Assembly (NCBI RefSeq): GCF_003086295.3
Contig: NC_092048.1
Span: forward strand, 108,144,276 to 108,208,275
DNA: 64,000 nt
Direction of reading: 5' to 3'
Source: Arachis hypogaea
Lineage: Eukaryota; Streptophyta; Magnoliopsida; Fabales; Fabaceae
Shown: in pieces, positions 34,201 to 43,429 of the stretch
Position numbering within the stretch: position 1 is the first letter of the stretch
How the letters are laid out: each line of letters starts with the position of its first letter
The notes under the pieces: model-generated
What the model was told of the DNA's origin: nothing
Database searches by the model: none
What the model saw: only the letters and a program-made list of their open reading frames with translations
Program-made: the position numbers and the translations under genes

Positions 34201-36190
34201 AAATTTTCTAATTAATTACAAAGAAAAAAGTGACTTTTAAATATGGCTCATATTTTGTAAACAATAGTATTTTTCTATTTATTTTTATGACTTTGAGTTA
34301 GATAGAAGAAGATAAAATAATATTGTAATAATTATTTTATGAATTATGTTATTTGTAGATTTATAGATAGGTGATGTATGTGTTCATTATAATTAAATCA
34401 TTTTTATATTGTTATTGTTTATAGATAAGTAATATATGATTATTTTAATTTGAACATTTTTATATTATCATTGATTATTCTATATTATTATTTTTATGTT
34501 ATTAGAATTTAAACTTTTAAAATTCATTAAAATAATTAACTTTAAATCCCATAAAAAAAGCGGCTGAACAGGCACGGTAGTGCCTGTTGAGCCGCTAGTA
34601 TATATATACACACACTTGGTACATGTGTGATTTTACTTGCATTATATATGTTAATTGTTTAACTCTTTATTCCTTTTTTTTTAGTACTTAGAAACGGGAA
34701 AGAAGCCTAGTAGAGGAATGATGTACATTGAAACACATAAGAGAAAGGATGGGTCTTTTGTAAATAACAAGGCATTAACTATAGTGGTAAGTATTTTGTA
34801 AACCTTTGATATCTTATGTTGTTTTATTTGTATGTGATCATGTGAAAATGAGATTTGAGTGTGGTTGCTTGTGGATTGAGATATATAATAATTATAGAAA
34901 AGTGGTTCACTTCACTTGCATGCACTTTTCACTTTAAATTTTTGGTTGTGATAATGGTCTAGGAACATTAGAATAATCATAATCTGTAATGCCATTGGTT
35001 ACATGTGTTGCTACTTTTAAATTGAATAGTTTCTATTTACTATTTTTAAATAGGAACAAATTGAGCTGAATATGACACAGTCAAATACACAATTTGAGGT
35101 GTCTCCTAATGATGCTGTTGGTAAAGTTTTGGGGCCTGAACACTCTGGGAGAGTTCGTTGCATGGGCATGGGAGCAGCGCCTACAAATACCTTTAGGAAT
35201 GTGAGAAGTCGGCTTAATGGGATGACCATTTCCACTAATTCAGCTGGATCTTCTTCGCCTACTACTGCTGTAATTTTACAGGAAAAGATCAATAATTTAG
35301 AGTCCGACTTACATAATTCACAGCAAAAGGTCATTAGTCTAGAGTCTAAGTTGCAGCAATCATTTGATATGATGAAAACATATCTAATGATGAAGGAAGG
35401 AGGAATTCCCGAAGCGCTTATTGGCTTCTTTTCTGCCCGCGAGGTAACTTTATAATAAATTCATCTGTTAGGAATATAAGTTTAGATGGAATAATAAATA
35501 CATTATTTTACCAACTTGTTTCATTATCAGTGGTAACCCATGACTCTAGATGCCAAAAATTAGGCTGAGAATAGTTAAGAACATGGACATCACAATGTCC
35601 TTGCATTCTGTTAGTGGTTGTTGTCCATTAAACATGGGAAACTGCTCTGCTGCTGCGTTTTGCATGAACTGCAGAGGAAGCTATAGCCATATATCATTCA
35701 TTTCCCCAAAATAAATCAGCCTCACAAAAAGGCAACCATATTTTACTGAACTCGGCTGAACCCATGAACACCAATACATAAATATACAATCGCTGCAATT
35801 TAATTTTTCTGAATTTCAGGAGTTCAGCACGAATTGGAAAAATAGTTGCAATAATTAGTTATTTGGGAATTACTTAATTATATCAATTTGGTCATAAATT
35901 AGTGCAAGTTGCCTCTGATCCTGTTCTAGGACAATGATATCATTTTGTAGTAAGCAACCTTTCTGCCTCTTCAATCGTATAGCTGCAGTTTTCTGTTTTC
36001 TTACACTAGGTTTAGATGCTCTTTAAAATTGAGTTGTAAGGCTTATACTGAATTATTTTGATGCTTAACTTCACTGAAATTACTAATAATATCTTATGTT
36101 TACATATAGGCTAATGATGCTGAAAGCGAGCCTACTACTCCCTTTGATGCTAGGAGATCGGCTGGTGATAGCAACGGGACAAATATTTGA
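31204..36190 (+). CDS. CACTA accessory transposase gene (Transposase_24 / Ptta-En/Spm-like), 7 exons
   Basis: Proposed exons: 31204-31456, 31702-31958, 32041-32253, 32338-32430, 34685-34786, 35054-35443, 36110-36190. Every join has GT..AG borders and keeps the frame, giving 462 residues from MPRGKRIKNPLKF to the TGA at 36188. The middle holds the family core: VCNLPRGDRVIVEVDEEG, NARIFPISFEKWSG, KWGTYRQRLWNEFYDP, VPRDQWACFVNYRL. Then come a basic SNSRRRHE linker, METHKRKDGSFVNN-like segment (GMMYIETHKRKDG), VLGPEHSGRVRCMGMGAAP, and a coiled coil (QEKINNLESDLHNSQQKVISLESKL). The family is thought to bind CACTA ends, like TNPA, rather than to cut DNA. Intron 4 is enlarged by a Helitron. No stop or frameshift was found, so the gene may be expressible. 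Confidence 0.78.
32436..34598 (+). mobile_element. Non-autonomous Helitron inside an intron of the CACTA gene
   Basis: The 3' end is diagnostic: hairpin GCGGCTGAACAGGCAC / GTGCCTGTTGAGCCGC at about 34560-34594, then CTAG (34595-34598) followed by T. The 5' end is placed at TCTATAAC (32436), preceded by A, giving insertion between A and T. The element is about 2163 bp and AT-rich, with no Rep/helicase ORF. The 3' end is well supported; the 5' end is inferred from the TC rule and the position just inside the intron. Confidence 0.75.
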
Positions 36191-36764
36191 GACTTTTATG
36201 TAATTAGATGATATTGAAATATTGAAGTTGTTTTATTTTACTTTTTAAAGAAAAACAGTTATGTAAAACAATACCGTATGCAATTATGTTTGAAACTATT
36301 GACTTTGAGAATTTTTCTTTTATATAGAGTTATGTCTTATATTGAGGAATTGTGTTATGAAATATTTAGTTTTTAAATTTTGATATTAAAATATAAATGA
36401 GATGAGATAAATGAATGATTTGTAATTAAAAATAAATAATTAATTACAGGATTTGTGGAGGTTTAAAAATCACAGAAAATAGTTAATTTTTGTTAAATTA
36501 AAAAATCAATTTGTGGAGGTTTTAAACTGCCACAAAAGTGATTTAAAATTGCCACAAAAGTCTAATATAAAACCTCCACTAAACACATACAAAACCCCCC
36601 CCCCACTGAATAAATTGTGGAGGTTTTTAAAAACCCCCACAAAAGACCTCGTGGCACCTCAAAATTTGGGGATTTTAGAAACTCCCACAAACCATATGGT
36701 GGGGGTTATAAACCTCCACAAATAAGAAAAAAAACCTCCACAAATAAACAAAAACCTTGTAGTG
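36191..36764 (+). repeat. CACTA right subterminal region
   Basis: After the gene's stop come about 250 bp of 3' untranslated sequence, then many direct and inverted copies of TGTGGAGGTTTT / AAACCTCCACAAA (36450-36750). Such repeats bind TNPA-type proteins in En/Spm. The end is CTTGTAGTG. Confidence 0.85.
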
Positions 36765-36767
36765 ACG

Positions 36768-38562
36768 TATGATTAATATAAAAGATCATGTATAAATATG
36801 AGGCATATAAATTTAAGTTTTTGTATCAATAAAATTCTAATAGAACAACTTAAATCAACTATCACTACTTTTAATAATATTTAAATTAAAAATGATTTAA
36901 TTTAAAATAATAAACTATCTAGATAAGGTTAAGTTTTTTTTTCATGAAAACAAATACTTGTAATAGTAAACTAAAAAAAGTTTAATTTAATACTCTGGAT
37001 ATTATATTTTATTTTTAAATTTATGCATTTTAAATAATTTTTTATATATTTTATTTTTTACGATTTGATATTTGTATAAAAAATTTTATATTGCGCATGA
37101 ATTAGCGTTGGTTTAAATTGACATTAGATTTAGAAAAATCCTGAAGAAAAAAGTTTTGTAAGTAGGCCAAAAAATGATATATAACTTTATATTTTCTCTT
37201 TGTTTTATCTATGAGTTGAAATATGATTATATGAATATCATATTTAAATTTTTTTAATTAAAATTATAATTATCATCTTATAAAAAATATTATTAATCTC
37301 ATAAAGTACATGTGAATCATATATTTTTTTTGCGTTTCTTTTTTTTTGCATATTTTTTTTCTTGTTCTTCTATTATTGTTGTGTACTTTTTTTTTATTTC
37401 TTCTCCTCCTTCTTATGATATTATTGCAGTATTTTTTATTTTATTTTTTATTTAACTTTACTTTTTTATTCTTATTAAAAGAATAAAAACAAGAAAAATT
37501 ATAAAAAGAAAAATAAAAAAGAGAAGATAAAAAAAAAAGAAGATGACCACCAGGATGAAGAAGAGGAAAAGAAAAATTTTAAATTGTACTAAATTTATCA
37601 TAAAAATAACACTAAAATTTTTTAAGCTGGACACAAGAAGTTTTTGAATTTTGATACCAAAATTTTTTAATGGTAACACAGAAAATTTTTTAACTACTTA
37701 AAAATTATTAAAAACAAAAATAGCATCGAATTTTTTCAAAAATATCCACCAAATTTCTCAAGCATGACACTAAATTTTTCTCAATATATCTTATTCATCT
37801 ACTTCTTTTTCTTCATATTTTATTTTCTTTTTCTTTCTCCAAACATCATCTTCTTCTTTTTCATGTTTTTGTTATTGATACAAAATTTTGCCTATATCTT
37901 CTTATATTTTAATTACTTCAAAAATAGAAGATTTTATCTAAACAAAATTAATTGAATTGTATACTTCTAAGTTCTAAGCAACAAATTATCTTACAATATG
38001 ACGTGAAAATAAATTCAAATTCTATACTTATTGTGATAACATTTCTGTTTTATATAACAAATTTTGGTGTCATTTCTATTTTATTTTTGTGTTTTATATA
38101 AAATATTTCGGTTTGTATTCTATTTTTCTTTTTATTCTTCTCCTTCGTAAAAATTTTTAAAATACACAAATAAATAAATAAACAAAGAAGATAAATAAGA
38201 ATAAGAAAAAAAATATAAGAAGAAAACAATGTCAATAATGACAATAACAATGACGACGACAACAATGAATGAGGAGGAGAAAAAAAAGAAGAGAAACAAT
38301 GACAGAAAGAAAGAAAGAAGGAATGATAAGGAGGCGAAAAAACAAAAAGGAAAAGAAAACGAAGAAAAAAATGCGTATAAATTATGATGCTTGGTTGTTT
38401 AAATTTACTGCTACACTTAATTAATAGTGGAGTTCACTAAAAAATTATATTAATGAATTAACATGCTAATAATATTATTGTCGGATTTATTATTTGTATG
38501 ACACTAAATAGACCTTTCAATTTACGCAAAACCCAATAATGTTATTGTCGAAACGACAATGC
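36768..38562. other. AT-rich intergenic with strong strand asymmetry
   Basis: No gene was seen. 37320-37460 is pyrimidine-rich on the plus strand and 38190-38360 purine-rich; the two may be degenerate inverted ends of an unrecognised element. Short ORFs here translate to Phe/Leu/Ile/Lys runs. Confidence 0.5.
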
Positions 38563-38692
38563 TAAAGAAATAAAAAAAGAACAGCCAAAATTTGTCTTAT
38601 TTAACATTTAATAATTGTTGTGGCAATTAATGAATGCTAAATAAGATAAGTTATGGTTATTTTTTACCAATTTTTTTAGAAAAAGTATGAGG
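38563..38692. mobile_element. Foldback MITE, about 130 bp
   Basis: The left half (GCTAAAGAAATAAAAAAAGA .. CTTATTTAACATTTAATAATTG) pairs imperfectly with the right half (CAATTAATGAATGCTAAATAAG .. TTTTTTTAG), forming one long hairpin with a tiny loop near 38625. There is no ORF. Confidence 0.65.
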
Positions 38693-38835
38693 AGCCAATG
38701 TAGTTGCTATACAATATATACAATGGGAATATTTTTGTAATTAAAATAAAATAATAATTAATATAATTAATTATTATTTATTTCAAATTTCAAATTTAAC
38801 TCAAATAAGGATTTCATACCCTTTTCCCCATTTGC

Positions 38836-39199
38836 ACGGAATTGCTTCTCGCACATTCTCATCTCTCAACGGTGCCGCCATTGTGCATAGCCTTGGGAGA
38901 CGCCGCCGTGAGCACCACGAAGGACCGAGCAACGCCGTCGCACAGCATAACTGCCTTCCTCTCCCCCGAATGAACGGAATTGCTTCTCCCCCATCTCATC
39001 CTCTCTCACTGTGCTGAGCCGCCACCCACAGCAGCCCCCGTCACCCATAGCTTCGGGAGACGCTGCCGTGCGCACCGCAAAAGCCCCTACATCACCGTCG
39101 CGTAGGTTGCGTTGTTCACTCAGCCCTAGACTTGCCAGTCGGAAAAGCCCCTCCCCCCGGCCGGCGACGTTTTACCCTCCGACGTCTTCTTCGTAAAAG
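38836..39199 (+). other. GC-rich leader-like exon with internal tandem duplication
   Basis: GGAATTGCTTCTC .. GGGAGACGCCGCCGTG .. occurs twice (about 38838-38974 and 38976-39105), each about 135 bp and diverged. The block is far more GC-rich than its surroundings and ends at a good donor (GTAAAAG|GTCAGT, 39199/39200). It resembles a 5' untranslated or N-terminal exon of a plant gene or of a gene-carrying transposon. No protein family was recognised. Confidence 0.5.
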
Positions 39200-40760
39200 G
39201 TCAGTATAAAGCTATTGTTCTACTCTATAGATTATGTTTGTGTGACACCTAGGGTTTAGATGTTCTTTGATTTTGGAAATCGAGCACCATGGAAATTGAG
39301 CTCAGCACTACAAGAAGGGGTTTTGCAGCAGGAACTTTTGGCTCTTCTGCTAAGCCTAGATCAATCAAGGCTCAAGCTTTTTCTGATTTTTCTTCTATTG
39401 ATGATTCATGCCTTTGATTTGTTTGGTTTATTAGATATATTCTGAGATTTCTATAAAGTTAATCAAGGATATGTGAACTTTGAAGTGGTTGATTTTGATT
39501 TGCATATACACATGTATATTGGTTATACGTGATTTTCATTTTCATAACTAGACTGCTTACTTGATATCTGATTTTGGTGTTGAATTGCAGCAAAGTTTTT
39601 TTATTTAGACCCTTCTTGTCTATGTGAATGTATACTCATTTAGGAATATTTGAGAGATTTCCTTACTAGGACTCATTTTTTTAATTTGCTTCCTGATTAA
39701 TTCTTGCAAAAGGTTAGATCAATGATTATGGTCAACCGAAAAATATAGTTTGGCTACGTAATTTTTTCAAGTACAATTAGGCATTTTGCAAAATTATGTT
39801 GTGTTAATATGTAGTATTATCCAGTATAGCTTCTTTTTGTTACATCTCTTTATTTGATGGATCCTAATATCATAATATGCAGAATTTGCATATTGTAAAG
39901 AAGCTTATGGCTCTCAAAAAAGTTTCTTACTGAAGTTGTATTGAAAATATATCCTTGTGTTTGCCTTATTTTGGTTATGATGATTCTTGTCATGTGTTAT
40001 TTTGGTTATCAATGATTCTTATTTTGGTTACTGAAGTTGTTTTGCAAATATATATTCTTGTCTACAAGGCATGACAGCATGGTAATAGTGTTGTTCTTCT
40101 TGATTTTCTGCTCTTGGATAATCACCTTTATTTACTATTTCCTCTTATTTTCTCCACTTTTCAGTCACTTAATAATGTTTAAGCTCTATATTGCAGACGG
40201 TTTAAAACATTAATGAGATATCCCAGATGATGATTATTGTTCCAAAAGGGAACCTCTCTGAGACAATTTTAGTGACCAAAATGGCAAAATCTTCAAGTAA
40301 TATATTGTTATTCTATTAACTTTAGTGATTTTAGCATCTTTGATGGTAACATGTTATTTGTCATTGTATTAAAAGATGGAGGCAATGCCGTTGACTTTGA
40401 TCTGTTGTACTTATTTTATTTGTAATAATTATGTAGCTCATTATATGAGTTTTTCCCTTAAATACAGATTGAAGCAAAGAATTTGTATAAAAAAATTACT
40501 CAATTACGAAAAAACAATTGCCATAAGAATAAACAAGGTGATTATTTTCGACTTTTTGGACAAAACGATGGTTTTATAGATCAATATGGAAAGAAGTTGG
40601 GCAAAACTGTCCCAGAATTGCAACTTGGATAAAACTTTGGAATTACTATCTGGTATTTTCTGCATATTTTCAGGATTTAATATCTTTCGATCTATTTTGT
40701 TATTACATTTGGTATATTTTCATCTAAATACAAGGATGACTGCATTGAGGTTACTTAATG
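39200..40760 (+). other. Intron-like or intergenic AT-rich sequence
   Basis: This is T-rich sequence between the GC-rich leader-like block and the glutamate receptor fragment. It has the look of plant intron sequence but no exon I can support. Short ORFs at 40376-40579 and 40586-40900 are not gene-like, apart from the end of the latter. Confidence 0.45.
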
Positions 40761-40764
40761 TTTC

Positions 40765-40899
40765 AAATACAAGAGCTTCCAATGGAAATGCTACCGTTTC
40801 TTCTTCAAGTCCAAGAGTTTTGAGAATTGGGGTGTTGTTTACTCTGAATTCTGTCATTGGAAGATCAGTAAAAGCCACAGCCACATTTTGGGCACAATA
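40765..40899 (+). pseudogene. Glutamate receptor-like (GLR) N-terminal fragment
   Basis: The peptide NGNATVSSSSPRVLRIGVLF followed by TLNSVIGRSVKATATFWAQ matches the start of the mature extracellular ligand-binding region of plant GLR proteins, which typically read SSRP..(V/L)xIGALFTxNSxIGRxAK. Only about 40 residues are present. The reading departs from the family after GRSVKA and meets a stop at about 40898. No other GLR exon is nearby, so it is a captured or stranded gene piece. Intact GLRs are plasma-membrane cation channels. Confidence 0.65.
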
Positions 40900-40988
40900 G
40901 ATATAGCCCAATTAGTAAAATAGTCCGGATGTTCATTTTACTAAGACGGATTGAGAGCTCAATAACAAGTTGTAGAGGGATTCAGATA

Positions 40989-41749
40989 CATCATGTACTA
41001 TACTTTAAGCCATTTAAACTACGACGGATGTTTATTTTACTATAATTACGGATGGCTCTATCCATTCTAAAGTGGATGGTTATTTTGGGTATACTATTTG
41101 TAGTACAATTTATTACCCTGCTGTGTTAATGTAAACAAAAAAATTAAAAGAAAAATTGAAATAGGATGGATGTTCATTTTACTAGGTAGGATGATGGTTA
41201 TTTTTATTCTAATTTGGATGTTTAATTGATTTGGATTAAATTTAACATAATTTTGTCTTATTGGAAGACTTTGTTAAAAATATTGTAAGTATGGAGTCTA
41301 TTATAATTTAAAATTTACTAACACGCTTAATTCTATTTAAGTTAGTCATTTTCTTAAAATTTAAGCTAATAAATTATAAAAAAATATGTCACTATTAGAT
41401 TAAGTGTCCAATAAATAAAAAAATTAATTGGTACTATACTTGCTGTTTATATTGCTCTTATTCATTGCTGTTTATATTGATTAATACAATAAGAATTCTT
41501 GCTGTTTATGTTGCTCTTATTAATTGAATTTTATTTTTTGCATCAATGATTGAGATAAATCATGTACTATACTCTAAATCATTTAAACTAAGGTGGATGT
41601 TCATTTTAGTATGATTGTGGATGGTTCTTTTCATTCTAAAGTGGATGATTACTTTGAGTATACCATTTGTAGTATAATTTATGACCCTATTGTGTTGATG
41701 TAAATAAAAAATTAAAAGAAAAACTAAAATAGGCCAGATGTTCATTTAT
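40989..41749 (+). repeat. Pair of direct repeats, about 190 bp each
   Basis: 40989-41190 (ATGTACTATACTTTAAGCCA .. GGATGTTCATTTTACT) recurs at 41561-41749 with about 10-15 percent differences by eye. Several short GGATG(G)TTCATTTTACT motifs also stand in and between the copies. The function is unknown. Confidence 0.75.
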
Positions 41750-41907
41750 TGTAAATCATAGCTTTATAGGTTCTTGAGTTCATATATATGGCATAAAGAT
41801 TAACAAAGTTAAAAGATCTATAGTATGTTGTCATTTACATTGTTTAGTATTACAGAACAAAAAAATTCATGGAACAAGCAATATCTTTTCAAAATGTTGG
41901 CTGCTTT

Positions 41908-42065
41908 CTATGATGTAGTGTACCCCGCTGCCTCAAAGAGAGGGAAGTATTTGTACACGACAGGCTTTACCTTTCCTTCTGCAATTACTCGCCAAACATT
42001 CTTCTCCCCTTCATAGTGTACAATCTCATCATGAGGTCTCTTAGATACACCACTCGTAGTGAAGA
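41908..42065 (-). pseudogene. Possible terminal exon, oxidoreductase-like C-terminus
   Basis: On the minus strand an acceptor-like TTGTTGAG (42066-42073) is followed by a frame of about 52 codons: FTTSGVSKRPHDEIVHYEGE .. VWRVIAEGKVKPVVYKYFPL .. and TAG at 41910-41908. The EGKVKPVV..FPLFEAA pattern resembles the C-terminal segment of quinone-oxidoreductase/medium-chain reductase proteins (GKIKPVVDxxFPLxEAAEA), but the fragment is too short to be sure. The GC-rich block at 42996-43429, read on the same strand, could be its far 5' exon. Confidence 0.4.
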
Positions 42066-42995
42066 CTCAACAAAATCATAAACCACAAAAGGAGGGTAAT
42101 TTGACAGCACAAATAAATCCTATCTTCACCTTCTGTCTTACAATATGGAAGTATGTAACTGCAAGCCAACCATAAAATTTTGTAAACCATACAAGGCTCC
42201 AATACTTTTTCATGCTAAAATAAATTCAACTAAAACTCATTGCATGAGAAATACATAAACATTAAACAGATTAAATTACATGCTATATACTACAAAATGC
42301 AAACAAGGTATGAAACTAAGAATAAGGTAGAGCAATGATTGATTTCTAGCTAGAACTCTAAACTCTATTCAGACTAATATCCAAAGTCAGTACACATAAT
42401 CATAATTAAGAAATGATTTAGTTTCTAGTTAAAACTCTAGGTCTTATTCAGACAAGTAATAAGCTAAATAAATGAATATCTTTCTCTTCACCCCTCAACT
42501 GCGAACAAAATAAGCTCAATTTAACACTATAATTGATTACCACTATATAACAACATGGTGAGGATGAAGCTATAAGACCAAGCTCATGAATATAGAATCT
42601 AGAAGGGGAAAAAAGAAACAAATAGCATTAACTAAGACAGTAGAGCAAGCTAACTTCAGTTTACTCAAATAACTGAAAGGTAAAAGCTCGAACCTTTGCT
42701 ATCCAAACTTAGATTCCCTCTTGAGAAAATTGGAACCAAAATTCATTGAATAATTAGTGAATTGAAAAATCAGAGGATATAGATAAGTAGTTTTTCGGTA
42801 AGAAGAGTGGAAATTTTAAGCTTTTGCAATTCTTTCCGCGCAAAAATTAAATCAAAAGCAACCATCTACATCATAATTTTATTCAACAAGTTCCCACACA
42901 ATAATCATGCAGCAAGTGAGGTTTTCACTGTGATAAATCTAACAACTCAGCAATATAAACATAATAAAGAACTAGAAGCAGCATAAACAGGAATC
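42066..42995. other. AT-rich intergenic or intron-like sequence
   Basis: No ORF or repeat was recognised. If the flanking minus-strand blocks are exons of one gene, this would be intron sequence. Confidence 0.4.
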
Positions 42996-43429
42996 ATGAG
43001 AAAAAGACATCAAGCCACTAACCGGTTAACGTCGATGATGGTAGGTGTGGTCGGGCAGACACACCAACGAGACCGTGAACCATCCAATGGTCACGCAAGA
43101 GTAGGACCCAGGCCGCCAGCTGACGCAGAATGGCGAGGGCGAACGACGTTGGGTGATGCAGGTCGCGTTGGCACAGATTGGGGTTCCAAATCGCGCGGGG
43201 ATGGAGCGGCCGGGTGTTCAGCCGTAACGTTGCTCACGGGTTGCTTCCAGCGAGGGTGATGGCGCGCGACGGAGGCTCTGTGTCCGGCGGCAACTCGGAC
43301 GGGGATGCTCAGCTGTCACAGTCCACAGCAATTGCTGCCAGGAATGGAGGACGGGTGTGATGGAGGTTGGCCCTTGAAGTCCTGTGCAGCAGGAGTTCGC
43401 AGGTCACGCGACGGCTGCTAGGGGTGGGA
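42996..43429 (-). other. GC-rich exon-like block next to the LARD
   Basis: It is strikingly GC-rich compared with its surroundings and contains CpG-rich text on both strands, with short ORFs and no known domain. It ends exactly at the 5' LTR (43430). It may be a 5' leader exon of a minus-strand gene whose promoter side was separated by the retrotransposon. Confidence 0.4.

Larger units (their letters stand above)
27556..36764 (+). mobile_element. CACTA (En/Spm-type) transposon, 9209 bp, target duplication ACG
   Basis: The left end CACTACAAG (27556) and right end CTTGTAGTG (36764) are perfect inverted repeats, flanked by ACG at 27553-27555 and 36765-36767, the 3 bp duplication expected of CACTA elements. 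Subterminal repeats TGTGGAGGTTTT / AAAACCTCCACA are dense at 27588-27660 and 36450-36750. Inside are a seven-exon accessory gene, a broken antisense relative, and a Helitron. I found no TNPD-type catalytic transposase (DDE), so mobility would need help in trans. Confidence 0.93.

Noticed and set aside
37458..38265. Phe/Leu/Ile-rich ORFs
   Set aside because: They arise from low-complexity AT-rich sequence.
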